Shown here: piece by piece, positions 35,110-46,226 of the stretch
How positions within the stretch are numbered: the stretch's first letter is position 1
Layout: each line of letters opens with the position of its first letter
From: Microbacterium sp. MYb62
GTDB lineage: Bacteria; Actinomycetota; Actinomycetes; Actinomycetales; Microbacteriaceae
NCBI RefSeq assembly: GCF_002979475.1
Contig: NZ_PCOY01000015.1
Span: 24,881-88,880, forward strand
Direction of reading: 5' to 3'
Length of the DNA stretch: 64,000 nt
The notes under the pieces: generated by a model
Databases searched by the model: none
What the model was told of the DNA's origin: nothing
What the model saw: the letters and a program-made list of their open reading frames with translations, nothing else
Translations under genes and position numbers: made by a program

Positions 35110-35153
35110 TTATCGACTGTCGTTAACATAACGACTGTCGATAACACGGTCAA
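35110..35153 (-). promoter_or_regulatory. Promoter of the DUF2975 operon with two palindromic operators
   Basis: On the minus strand TTGACC (35148-35153) is spaced 17 bp from TATGTT (35125-35130). Two 15-bp near-palindromes with the core CGACTGTCG lie at 35129-35143 (inside the -35/-10 spacer) and 35111-35125 (downstream, abutting the -10), centres 18 bp apart. Two-site repression, probably by the XRE protein of the operon, is expected. Confidence 0.83.
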
Positions 35154-35262
35154 CCCTCGGTATGCCCACGGCGAACACGGGCATACCGGCTCGATGTGGT
35201 GGTTACTCTCGATGTACAAGCGCTTCACGCGTCTTCGCCCCGTGCGAATAAGGAGTCACAGC

Positions 35263-37797
<2,535 letters not shown>

Positions 37798-37813
37798 CCT
37801 CCGGCTGAATCAT

Positions 37814-37850
37814 GAGAAGGGGTGGATGCTGCGGCATCCGCCCCTTTCTC
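37814..37850. terminator. Terminator after clpC
   Basis: GAGAAGGGG-T-GGATGC pairs with GCATCCGCCCCTTTCTC around a short loop, 16 bp after the clpC stop. The next 112 bp to the acetyltransferase start hold no gene. Confidence 0.82.
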
Positions 37851-37962
37851 GTGCCCGGGCGCGGGACGAAGCCCCGATCATCCGTCGCGACGGATGGTGC
37901 GGGTTCTCGCAGGTCGGCCGAGGCTGAGGGGCGTGTCCAGCCGTGGGTTCTAGGCTTGTCCC

Positions 37963-38463
37963 GTGAGCGAGTACATCGTCCGTCCGGCGCGGAGCGCCGA
38001 CATCGTCGGCATCCGTGACCTGCTGCAGCCGCTCGTCGAGCAGCGCATCCTGCTCGGCAAAGACCTGGCAGTGCTGTACGGCGCCGTGCAGGAGTTCGTC
38101 GTGGCGGAGGCCGACGGAGTGCTGATCGGATGCGGCGCCCTGCACGTGTTCTGGGAAGACCTCGGCGAGGTGCGCACCCTCTTGGTGTCCGACGAGTGGC
38201 TGCACCATGGCGTCGGACGCGCGATCGTCGACCGCCTGGAGGAGAACGCCGTGACGCTCGGGCTGACCCGTCTGTTCTGCCTCACGTTCGAGGTCGACTT
38301 CTTCGGACGGCGGGGCTACACGCCGATCGGCGAGCAGGTCGTCGACTCCGACGTGTACTCGCAGCTCCTGCGCAGCGGCGACGCGGGCGTCGAGGAGTTC
38401 CTCGACCTCGCCCACGTCAAGCCGAACACCCTGGGGAACACGCGCATGCTCAAGGTGCTCTGA
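37963..38463 (+). CDS. Amino-acid N-acetyltransferase (short ArgA-like NAGS)
   Basis: The 166-residue GNAT protein matches the stand-alone N-acetylglutamate synthase of actinobacteria: 'YIVRPARSADIVGIRDLLQPLV', 'EVRTLLVSDEWLHHGVGRAIVDRLEENA' (acetyl-CoA loop) and 'CLTFEVDFFGRRGYTPIGEQ'. It makes N-acetylglutamate for arginine synthesis. GTG 37963 lacks a Shine-Dalgarno; TAGGCT (37951-37956) six bases ahead predicts a leaderless transcript. It is not in an arginine operon here. Confidence 0.88.
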   Translation: MSEYIVRPARSADIVGIRDLLQPLVEQRILLGKDLAVLYGAVQEFVVAEADGVLIGCGALHVFWEDLGEVRTLLVSDEWLHHGVGRAIVDRLEENAVTLGLTRLFCLTFEVDFFGRRGYTPIGEQVVDSDVYSQLLRSGDAGVEEFLDLAHVKPNTLGNTRMLKVL

Positions 38464-38528
38464 GCCCACCGCCGACCGCGACCGCCCGCCTCCCAGGATG
38501 GCGACGAAGGATCGCTTAGCCTGGAAGC

Positions 38529-39182
38529 ATGCCCCGTCGTCGTTCCGCCGCCGTCTACCGTCGTCGGCGACTGGTCGTCCTCATCGTCCTGGTCCTGCTC
38601 GTCGCCGCCATCGGGGTCGGGGCCTGGCTCCTGATCGCGCGGCCGTGGGCCGCCGCCGACACTCCCAAGACGCCGCCGCCGACATCCTCCGCATCGTCGA
38701 CGCCGAGTTCTCCTCCGTCGGACGAGTCGGAATCGCCCTCGCCCGATCCCTCCGTCGAGCAGACGCCCGCGATCGTGGCGTGCGAGGCGAAGGACATCGA
38801 GGTCGCAGCGGTGACAGACGCCGAGTCCTATGCGGCGGGAGTCCTGCCGAAGCTCTCGATCTCGCTGACGAACAAGGGCGCGACGGACTGCACGATCGAC
38901 GTCGGGTCGACCACGCAGGTGTTCACGATCTCGAGCGGTGCCGACGAATGGTGGCGCTCGACCGACTGCCAGGAGAACCCCAGCAGCATGATCGCGACGC
39001 TCACGGCGGGCACGACCGTCACGAGCAAGGACCCGGTCACCTGGGACCGCACGCGTTCGAGCGTCGAGACCTGCGCCCAGGAGAACCGCCAGCGTGCACC
39101 GGGCGGGGGAGCCTCGTACCACATCGCCGTGTCGATCGGCGGCTTCACGAGCCTGTCGACGGCCCAGATCCTGCTCTACTAG
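38529..39182 (+). CDS. Membrane-anchored hypothetical protein with extracellular beta domain
   Basis: The 217-residue product has an Arg-rich N-terminus, one membrane helix (about 15-37), a Pro/Ser/Thr/Glu-rich linker (about 45-80) and a C-terminal domain of about 135 residues with paired cysteines ('VACEAKD', 'TDCTID', 'STDCQEN', 'ETCAQEN'), likely forming disulfides outside the cell. Short strands such as 'KLSISLTNKGATDCTI' suggest an immunoglobulin-like fold. No function is assigned. TAGCCT six bases before ATG 38529 suggests a leaderless transcript. Confidence 0.8.
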   Translation: MPRRRSAAVYRRRRLVVLIVLVLLVAAIGVGAWLLIARPWAAADTPKTPPPTSSASSTPSSPPSDESESPSPDPSVEQTPAIVACEAKDIEVAAVTDAESYAAGVLPKLSISLTNKGATDCTIDVGSTTQVFTISSGADEWWRSTDCQENPSSMIATLTAGTTVTSKDPVTWDRTRSSVETCAQENRQRAPGGGASYHIAVSIGGFTSLSTAQILLY

Positions 39183-39520
39183 GCGGCGCGGAGTTCGAAG
39201 TGATCACGACGGAGCGACTTCGAAAATCGTCGTGATCGCGGACGTCGGACGCGAAATGGTGCGACGTCGGGTGTGATCCCCACGCGATGCTGACTTCCCG
39301 GAGTCTTTGGGATACCATAGAAGCGACTCTCCGCATCATGCGGCACATGCCATCCCCAGTGGCGTCGAACTACAGCGTCCCCAGCGCTTCGACACCGCCG
39401 CTCGAGAGTCCGAGGGCCCTCTCGAGTACCCCAGTCCCCAATGTGGGACTCGAGAGGGCCCCAATCGTATCCACGGCCGATTCGGCGCGTGACGCCGTGC
39501 GCCGTGAATAAGCTGGAGGC
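39183..39520. other. Hairpin-rich intergenic region without a convincing gene
   Basis: No credible CDS is seen in these 338 bp. It holds GATCACGACG (39202-39211) paired with CGTCGTGATC (39228-39237), a likely terminator for the preceding gene, and a 14-bp perfect inverted repeat (39414-39427 with 39448-39461) built on GGGCCCTCTCGAGT. CTCGAGAG (39401-39408) competes with part of the second stem. TAAGCT at 39509-39514 is the -10 of the next gene. Confidence 0.7.
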
Positions 39521-39931
39521 ATGGCAGCGAAGAAGGCGAAGTCCGCGAAGAACAAGCCCGCGCCGGAGGACTTCCGATCGGATGCTCTGGCGCAGGCGCT
39601 CGAGAAGCAGGATGTCGCCGCGGTCGCACTCGCGCTGCGTCACGGGACCACCGTGGTCCCCCTGATCAAGCCGGGCGCGCGCGACAACCCGCTCGACAGC
39701 GGTGAGGTGTGGACCTACCGCGATCCGAAGACCGGCGACCTCGCGTTGCTGCTGTTCAGTGATGCGAAGAACAAGCCGGCCAACCTTCCCCCGGGCGTGG
39801 GCATCTACACGGCGGACTGGCTGCGGAAGTTCCTCGCGGCACACCCGATCACGACCGTGTTCCTCGACATCGCCGGTCCGCACCCCATGCAGGCCGATCC
39901 TGCCGAGCTGCTCAAGGCGCTCGACGCCTGA
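39521..39931 (+). CDS. SseB-like domain protein (hypothetical)
   Basis: The 136-residue protein has a Lys/Ala-rich N-terminus followed by an alpha/beta domain resembling SseB N-terminal domains ('ALAQALEKQDVAAVALALRHGTTVVPLIKPG', 'TGDLALLLFSDAKNKPANLP', 'WLRKFLAAHPITTVFLDIAGP'). The role is unknown. TAAGCT (39509-39514) six bases before ATG 39521 suggests a leaderless mRNA; GGAGG directly before the ATG is too close for a standard Shine-Dalgarno. It converges on radA with a 10-bp gap. Confidence 0.8.
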   Translation: MAAKKAKSAKNKPAPEDFRSDALAQALEKQDVAAVALALRHGTTVVPLIKPGARDNPLDSGEVWTYRDPKTGDLALLLFSDAKNKPANLPPGVGIYTADWLRKFLAAHPITTVFLDIAGPHPMQADPAELLKALDA

Positions 39932-39941
39932 CCTCGCGCGG

Positions 39942-41309
39942 TCAGAACGGTGGGATGTCGCGGTCGGAGCGCCGCGAGGTGTTGCGTCCGCGCACATCGC
40001 CGAGTGCAGCCCGGAGCGTCTTCGAGCGGTCGTCGACGACCTGCTCGTAGCCGAGTCGTGCGGCCTCCGATCGCCGCTGCGCCGCCTGCGTGACCGGGCG
40101 GATCTCTCCGGCCAGGCTGAGCTCTCCCACCGCCGCGACCGTGCGCGGGACGGAGATCTGCTGGATGGAGCCCGCCACGGCGATCGCGATCGCGAGGTCG
40201 GCCGCAGGTTCCGTGAAGCGCACTCCTCCGACGGTCGACACGTAGACGTCGAGGCTGCCGGTGGGTACGCCTGCCCGTCGCTCGAGGATCGCCAGGACCA
40301 TCGCGACGCGGGACGAGTCGAGTCCGTGCACGATGCGGCGGGGGTTGGGGGCGTTGCTCGGCACCGTGAGGGCCTGCACCTCGACGGGGAGGGCGCGGCG
40401 TCCCTCGAGCGAGATCGCGACGCAGGTTCCGGGTTCGGTCGCGCCCTGCGAGAGGAACAGCCCTGACGGGTCGGGCACCTCGGCGATCCCGTCGCCGGTC
40501 ATCTCGAAGCAGCCCACCTCGTCGGTCGGGCCGAAGCGGTTCTTGAGCGCGCGGATGAAACGTAGCGACGTCTGCCGGTCACCCTCGAAATGGCACACGA
40601 CGTCGACCAGATGCTCGAGGACCCGCGGGCCGGCGACCTGCCCGTCTTTCGTGACATGGCCCACGATGATGATCGGCAGGTCGCGGTCCTTCGCGATGCG
40701 GATCAGCGTCGCCGCGACCTCGCGCACCTGGCTCGGCTGCCCCGCGGCGCCGTCGATCAGGGACGACGAGACGGTCTGCACCGAGTCGACGATCACGAGC
40801 TGCGGCTTCACCTCATCGATGTGACCGAGGATCGTCGCCAGGTCGGTCTCGCTCGCCAGATACAGCTCGTCGTGCAGGGCGCCGGTGCGCTCGGCGCGCA
40901 GCCGCACCTGGCCGGGGGATTCCTCGGCGCTCGCGTACAGCACCCGGCGTCCACCCCGCGCCGCTTGGGCGGCGACCTCGAGCAGCAGCGTCGATTTACC
41001 GACGCCCGGCTCTCCGCTGAGCAGGATCGCGGCCCCTGGCACGATGCCGCCGCCGAGCACCCGGTCGAACTCCCCGACGCCGCTCGAACGTCGAGGGGCA
41101 TCCTGTGTCGTGATCTGCGTGATCGGCCGAGCGGCGCGATCGGCGGTCGGCGCGACCGGACCGACTCTCCGCAGGATGCCGGTCTGCGCGGCCTGTTCCT
41201 GGACCGTGCCCCACTGCTGGCACTCGCCGCAGCGCCCGACCCACTTCGCGGTCGTCCACCCGCATTCCGTGCACACGTACGCGGGAGGAGCGGGTTTCCG
41301 GGTGGCCAT
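39942..41309 (-). CDS. radA: DNA repair protein RadA
   Basis: The 455-residue RecA-like branch-migration helicase shows the N-terminal C4 zinc finger (Cys13, 16, 27, 30), Walker A 'GEPGVGKST' at 99-107, the RadA-specific 'KNRFGPTDEVGCFEM' motif and a C-terminal Lon-protease-like domain ('DVYVSTVGGVRFTEPAADLAIAIAVAGS'). It processes recombination intermediates together with RecA. TAGCCT on the minus strand six bases before ATG 41309 suggests a leaderless transcript. It is divergent from the cyd regulator gene. Confidence 0.97.
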   Translation of the reverse strand: MATRKPAPPAYVCTECGWTTAKWVGRCGECQQWGTVQEQAAQTGILRRVGPVAPTADRAARPITQITTQDAPRRSSGVGEFDRVLGGGIVPGAAILLSGEPGVGKSTLLLEVAAQAARGGRRVLYASAEESPGQVRLRAERTGALHDELYLASETDLATILGHIDEVKPQLVIVDSVQTVSSSLIDGAAGQPSQVREVAATLIRIAKDRDLPIIIVGHVTKDGQVAGPRVLEHLVDVVCHFEGDRQTSLRFIRALKNRFGPTDEVGCFEMTGDGIAEVPDPSGLFLSQGATEPGTCVAISLEGRRALPVEVQALTVPSNAPNPRRIVHGLDSSRVAMVLAILERRAGVPTGSLDVYVSTVGGVRFTEPAADLAIAIAVAGSIQQISVPRTVAAVGELSLAGEIRPVTQAAQRRSEAARLGYEQVVDDRSKTLRAALGDVRGRNTSRRSDRDIPPF

Positions 41310-41409
41310 GCTCCCAGGCTATCGGCGGGATCAGACATCCCTATCGGCCAGGTGTTTATTCACGGCCCCAGCTCTCGGCAAACTCGCAGTCTCGCGGGAT
41401 ACTGGGTTC

Positions 41410-42126
41410 ATGGCCAAAGGCGGGCCCGTCTGCGGGCCGATCTCGAGCTACTCCCGGGTGCAGATCCTGCACTTGCTCTTCGAAGCGGGAAGCTCGACGA
41501 CCCGAGCCGAGCTCACGATCGCCGAGCTGTGCGAGGCCACGGGGCTCCACCCCAACACCATCCGCGAGCACCTGCAGCGCCTGATCGAGGGCGGCTACGT
41601 GATCCCGACGATCGAGCACCGCACCACGAGGGGCCGACCGCGAACGCTGTACAGCGCGGCCACCGGGGCGCCGGGCGCCTCCAGTCCGGTCGCCAGGGAC
41701 AAGGCCAAGGCGGCCGCCCGCCGCGGCGACCTGATGCGGAGCATGCTCCCCGGCGCGACCTCCGGACTCGGACGGGAGGCCACGTACCAGCTCGATGCGC
41801 TCGTGGAGCATCTCGAGGAGAGCGGCTTCGAGCCCCTGCTCGACGATCAGCGCCTCACGGTGGACCTCAGCCCGTGTCCGCACGCGGCCGGCCGCTCGGA
41901 GGACCGCCCGATGCTGTGCCGTGTGCATCTCGAACTGATGCAAGGCGTCCTGAACGAGGCAGGCGGACCACTCGAAGCCGAGTGCGTACGCGATGCTGTG
42001 CTCCCATCGGATTGCACCGTGCAGCTGCGCGACACCACCGCGCCGCTGATCGAGGGAACGGAGCGGCTGCGTCACAGCACGAAGCAGCGGCACCACAGAA
42101 CAGGAGTCGTGCATGGAATGGCTTGA
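41410..42126 (+). CDS. Winged-helix regulator with Cys cluster, adjacent to cyd genes (SufR-like)
   Basis: The 238-residue protein has an N-terminal winged helix of the ArsR/DeoR type ('SRVQILHLLFE', 'TIAELCEATGLHPNTIREHLQRLIEGGYV') with a wing 'RTTRGRPRTLYSA'. The C-terminal half carries Cys156, Cys170, Cys192 and Cys202; the 156-170-202 spacing is similar to the iron-sulfur ligands of SufR. An Fe-S redox or oxygen sensor controlling the cytochrome bd genes is the best inference. The end overlaps cydA by 14 bp. A GATACT box six bases before the ATG suggests a leaderless start. Confidence 0.82.
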   Translation: MAKGGPVCGPISSYSRVQILHLLFEAGSSTTRAELTIAELCEATGLHPNTIREHLQRLIEGGYVIPTIEHRTTRGRPRTLYSAATGAPGASSPVARDKAKAAARRGDLMRSMLPGATSGLGREATYQLDALVEHLEESGFEPLLDDQRLTVDLSPCPHAAGRSEDRPMLCRVHLELMQGVLNEAGGPLEAECVRDAVLPSDCTVQLRDTTAPLIEGTERLRHSTKQRHHRTGVVHGMA

Positions 42127-43528
42127 TCCGCTCGCTCTCGCCCGATGGCAATTCGGGCTGACGACCGTCTACCACTACCTCTTCGTGCCGCTGACGATCG
42201 GCATGGCGCTGGTCGCCGCGATCTTCCAGACGGCGTGGGTGCGCACCGGCAAGGTGCAGTACCTGCACCTGACCCGCTTCTTCGGCAAGATCTTCCTGAT
42301 CAACTTCGCCATGGGCGTCGTCACCGGCATCGTGCAGGAGTTCCAGTTCGGCATGAACTGGTCGGACTACTCCCGCTTCGTCGGCGACGTGTTCGGCGCC
42401 CCGCTCGCGTTCGAGGGCCTGCTGGCCTTCTTCTTCGAGGCGACCTTCATCGGGCTGTGGATCTTCGGCTGGGACAAGCTCCCGCAGAAGCTGCACCTCG
42501 CCACCATCTGGTGCGTCTCGATCGGCAGCATCCTGTCGGCCTACTTCATCATCGCGGCCAACGCGTTCATGCAGAACCCGGTCGGCTACACGTTCAACGA
42601 GGCGACGAACCGTGCGGAGCTGACGGACTTCTGGGCGCTGCTGACCAACCCGGTCGCGCTCGCCGCGTTCCCGCACACGATCTTCGGTGCGTTCATGTTC
42701 GCGGCCGGTGTCGTGATCTCGGTCTCTGCGTGGCACCTCTCACGCGGCCAGCACTTCGACACCATGCGCATCTCGCTCAAGTTCGGGCTGTGGGCCATGA
42801 TCGTCTCGACCGCCGGCGTCGTGCTCACGGGCGACCAGCTCGGACTCGCGATGTACGCCGCGCAGCCGATGAAGATGGCCGCGGCCGAGGCGACCTTCAA
42901 CACCGTGTGCGGTCCGGACGCCTCGTTCAGCATCTTCACGCTCGGGACACCGGACGGCAGCTCGGAGCTGTTCTCGATCCGCGTCCCGTATCTGCTGTCG
43001 CTGTTGTCGACGCACACGCTCGATGCGTGCGTGCACGGCATCAACGACCTGAACGCCGAGTACGCCCAGACGTACGCCGCCACCGGGCTGACGGACTTCG
43101 CCCCGATCCTGTGGATCACGTACTGGGCGTTCCGCTGGATGATCGGTCTGGGCATCGCCGCCGCGCTCGTCGCCGTCGTCGGTCTGTGGCTCACCCGCAA
43201 GGGCGCCAAGAAGGCTCCGGCTCCGTGGATGTGGAAACTCGCGATCTGGTCGTTCCCGCTCGCGCTGGCCGCCAACATCATGGGCTGGGTCTTCACCGAG
43301 ATGGGAAGACAACCCTGGATCGTGTTCGGGTTGATGACCACGCAGGACGGTGTCTCGCCAGGCGTCAGCGGGCTCGAGGTGCTGATATCGCTGATCGCGT
43401 TCACCGCGATCTACGCAGCCCTCGCCGTCGTCGAGATCCGTCTCATCATCCGGGCAGCGCAGAAGGGTCCGGACACCGAAGAGCAACCGCATGACGAGAC
43501 GGCCCAGCTGCCGTCGGTCGTCTACTGA
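42113..43528 (+). CDS. cydA: Cytochrome bd ubiquinol/menaquinol oxidase subunit I
   Basis: The 471-residue subunit carries the haem and quinol sites of cytochrome bd oxidase. It begins 'MEWLDPLALARWQFGLTTVYHYLFVPLT', with the His ligand of haem b595, and contains 'GRQPW' in the conserved quinol-site region. At 471 residues it is of the short Q-loop type found in Gram-positives. The enzyme reduces O2 with high affinity at the membrane. CAGGAG precedes ATG 42113, which lies inside the end of the regulator gene. Confidence 0.97.
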   Translation: MEWLDPLALARWQFGLTTVYHYLFVPLTIGMALVAAIFQTAWVRTGKVQYLHLTRFFGKIFLINFAMGVVTGIVQEFQFGMNWSDYSRFVGDVFGAPLAFEGLLAFFFEATFIGLWIFGWDKLPQKLHLATIWCVSIGSILSAYFIIAANAFMQNPVGYTFNEATNRAELTDFWALLTNPVALAAFPHTIFGAFMFAAGVVISVSAWHLSRGQHFDTMRISLKFGLWAMIVSTAGVVLTGDQLGLAMYAAQPMKMAAAEATFNTVCGPDASFSIFTLGTPDGSSELFSIRVPYLLSLLSTHTLDACVHGINDLNAEYAQTYAATGLTDFAPILWITYWAFRWMIGLGIAAALVAVVGLWLTRKGAKKAPAPWMWKLAIWSFPLALAANIMGWVFTEMGRQPWIVFGLMTTQDGVSPGVSGLEVLISLIAFTAIYAALAVVEIRLIIRAAQKGPDTEEQPHDETAQLPSVVY

Positions 43529-43542
43529 GAGGGAGGAGCATC

Positions 43543-44571
43543 ATGGATCTCGCAACACTCTGGTTCTTCATCGTCGCCTTCTTCTTCGTGGGCTACTTCG
43601 TGCTCGACGGGTTCGACTTCGGCGTCGGCATGTCGCTGCCATTCCTCGGCAAGAACGACGTCTCCCGGCGCCAGGTCATCAACACGATCGGCCCGGTCTG
43701 GGACCTCAACGAGACGTGGGTCATCGTCGCCGGCGCCGTGTTGTTCGCGTCGTTCCCCGAGTGGTACGCCACCCTGTTCAGCGGGTTCTACCTGCCGCTG
43801 CTGCTGATCCTGCTCGCCCTGATCCTGCGCGGCGTCTCCTTCGAATACCGGCACCAGCGCGACAGCGTGAAGTGGAAGCAGGGCTTCGACCGGATGATCG
43901 TGATCGGCTCGGTCGTGCCCGCCCTGCTCTGGGGCGTCGCGTTCGGCAACATCGTGCAGGGCGTGGCGATCGACGAGAACCACATCTACGTCGGCGGCTT
44001 CTTCGCGCTGCTCAACCCGTACGCGCTGCTGGTCGGCGTGACGACGCTGCTGCTGTTCTTCCTGCACGGGGTGCTGTTCGTGGCGCTCAAGACCGACGGT
44101 CAGGTGCATGAAGACGCGCAGAAGCTGGCGAAGAGGGCCGCGATCCCGACGATCCTCGTCGCGGCCGCAGCGGTGATCTGGACGGTCGCGATCGCGATGG
44201 GGCGTGAGGCTCCGCTGCTCTGGCTCGTCATCGGCGCCGGCGCGCTCGCGGCGGTCAGCCTGATCGCGGCGGTCGGATTCTCGCTCGCTCGGCGCGACGG
44301 GTGGGCCTTCTTCTCCGGGATGCTCACGGTGCTGTTCGCCGTGGTCATGCTGTTCTCCGCGTTGTTCCCGTACGTCATGCCGTCGACGATCGACCCGGCG
44401 TACAGCCTCACGATCGCGAACGCGTCGAGCACCCCGTACACGCTGCAGATCATGAGCTGGACGGCCCTGATCGCGATGCCGCTCGTGCTCGCATACCAGG
44501 CGTGGACGTACTGGGTCTTCCGCAAGCGCGTCACTCGCAAGTCCATCGAGGGGGCTCCGGCGCACGCGTGA
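43543..44571 (+). CDS. cydB: Cytochrome bd oxidase subunit II
   Basis: The 342-residue membrane subunit shows the family N-terminus 'LATLWFFIVAFFFVGYFVLDGFDFGVG' and 'NTIGPVWDLNETWVIVAGAVLFASFPEWYA'. It pairs with CydA to form the oxidase. It starts 14 bp after cydA behind GGGAGGAG, and its stop overlaps the cydD start (GTGA), so the four cyd genes form one operon. Confidence 0.97.
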   Translation: MDLATLWFFIVAFFFVGYFVLDGFDFGVGMSLPFLGKNDVSRRQVINTIGPVWDLNETWVIVAGAVLFASFPEWYATLFSGFYLPLLLILLALILRGVSFEYRHQRDSVKWKQGFDRMIVIGSVVPALLWGVAFGNIVQGVAIDENHIYVGGFFALLNPYALLVGVTTLLLFFLHGVLFVALKTDGQVHEDAQKLAKRAAIPTILVAAAAVIWTVAIAMGREAPLLWLVIGAGALAAVSLIAAVGFSLARRDGWAFFSGMLTVLFAVVMLFSALFPYVMPSTIDPAYSLTIANASSTPYTLQIMSWTALIAMPLVLAYQAWTYWVFRKRVTRKSIEGAPAHA

Positions 44572-46226
44572 AACCCGTCGATCCGAGACTGCTGCGATAC
44601 GCGGGTGCCGCGAGGGGGTTCCTCGCGGCATCCGCGTTGATCGGCGTCGTCCAGACCGCGGTCACGATCGCGTTCGCCTGGCTGCTGACGGATGCGATCA
44701 CCGGGGCCATCGCCGGGCGCGATGTCACCTCGTCGCTGCTCTGGCTGCTGGTGGCGGCGCTGCTGCGCGGGCTGCTGATCGCCGCATCAGACGCCGCGGG
44801 CACGCGGGCGGCGGCGAAGACCGGGATGCAGCTGCGGGCGGCGCTGGTCGCCGCGGTCGGGAAGCTCGGACCCGGGTGGCTCGCGCAGCGGAACCAGACC
44901 GAGCTCGCGGTCACCGCGGGACACGGGCTCGAGGCGCTCGACGCCTACTTCGCCCGGTACATCCCGCAGCTCGTGCTGACCGTGATCGCGACGCCGGTGC
45001 TGGTCGCGGTGATGTGGTGGCAGGACTGGCCGAGCGGACTCACCGCGGTGATCACGCTGCCGCTGATCCCGCTGTTCCTGATCCTGATCGGCATGGCGAC
45101 GCGCACGGTGCAGACCCGGCAGTGGCAGACGCTGCAGCGCCTCGCCGCGCGCTTCGCCGACACGGTGCAGGGACTGTCGACGCTGCGGCTGTTCGGGCGC
45201 GACCGCCGTGCGGCCGACCGCATCGAGGTCACCGCCGACGAGTACCGCCGCGAGACCATGAAGGTGCTGCGGTTCTCGTTCCTGTCCGGCTTCGCGATGG
45301 AGCTGCTGGCGTCGATCGCCGTGGCCCTGATCGCGGTGTCGGTCGGTTTCCGTCTGCTCTCGGGCGACCTGACGCTCGAGGTGGGGCTGTTCGTGCTGCT
45401 GCTCGCGCCCGAGGCGTTCCTGCCGATCCGGCAGGTGGGGGTGCAGTTCCACGCGGCGGCTGAGGGGGTCGCCGCGACCGAGGATGTGTTCGCGGTGCTC
45501 GACGCGGCGGGGGAGCGGACACGGATGCGGGAGCGGCGGACGGATGCCGCAGGAATCGCCGTCGAATCTCCCGACAACCGGGAAACCGTCCTGCAGGTGG
45601 ACCCCGGGAGCGAGGGAAGCCTCGTGGTCGCCGGGCTGCGGGTGCGCGATCTGCCGCCCGTGTCTTTCGCCGCAGCGCCAGGAACGATCACCGTCATCGA
45701 AGGGCCCAGCGGGTCGGGGAAGTCGTCACTGTTCGCGGCGCTTCGAGGCGCGGTCGAGTTCGAGGGTACGGCCTCGTACGCCGGCACGGACCTGCGGGAG
45801 CTCGCGCCGTCGGCGTGGCTCGCCTGGGCAGGGCAGGCACCCGGCCTCACACGGGGGACCGTGGCGGCGAACGTCACTCTCGGCGATCCGGAGCCGGACG
45901 CCGACCGGGTGCGAGCCGCGCTCGACGACGCCTGCGCCGAGACCATCGACCCCGCGCTCGAACTGGGCGTGCAGGGGGCAGGGCTGTCGGGCGGACAGGC
46001 ACAGCGCGTAGCGGTCGCCCGAGCCCTGTATCGCCAGGCATCCGCTTCCGACCGCGTGCTCGCGCTCGATGAGCCGTCGAGCGCGCTCGACCCCGAGACC
46101 GAGGATCGGCTGTGGCGGTCGCTGCGCGAGAAGGCGGATGCCGGGGCGACGATCCTCCTCGTCTCCCACCGTCGGACCGCGCGGGAGATCGCGGATCAGA
46201 TCGTCGAGCTGGGGGTGAGGGTATGA
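44568..46226 (+). CDS. cydD: Thiol reductant ABC exporter subunit CydD
   Basis: The 552-residue half-transporter has a six-helix membrane domain followed by an ATPase domain with Walker A 'GPSGSGKSS' near 379, signature 'LSGGQAQR' and Walker B 'VLALDEPSSAL'. With CydC it exports glutathione or cysteine-type reductants needed for assembly of cytochrome bd. The GTG start was chosen because it overlaps the cydB stop; the frame is open upstream. The nucleotide-binding half is compact, with a short linker of low similarity after the membrane part. Confidence 0.93.
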   Translation: MKPVDPRLLRYAGAARGFLAASALIGVVQTAVTIAFAWLLTDAITGAIAGRDVTSSLLWLLVAALLRGLLIAASDAAGTRAAAKTGMQLRAALVAAVGKLGPGWLAQRNQTELAVTAGHGLEALDAYFARYIPQLVLTVIATPVLVAVMWWQDWPSGLTAVITLPLIPLFLILIGMATRTVQTRQWQTLQRLAARFADTVQGLSTLRLFGRDRRAADRIEVTADEYRRETMKVLRFSFLSGFAMELLASIAVALIAVSVGFRLLSGDLTLEVGLFVLLLAPEAFLPIRQVGVQFHAAAEGVAATEDVFAVLDAAGERTRMRERRTDAAGIAVESPDNRETVLQVDPGSEGSLVVAGLRVRDLPPVSFAAAPGTITVIEGPSGSGKSSLFAALRGAVEFEGTASYAGTDLRELAPSAWLAWAGQAPGLTRGTVAANVTLGDPEPDADRVRAALDDACAETIDPALELGVQGAGLSGGQAQRVAVARALYRQASASDRVLALDEPSSALDPETEDRLWRSLREKADAGATILLVSHRRTAREIADQIVELGVRV

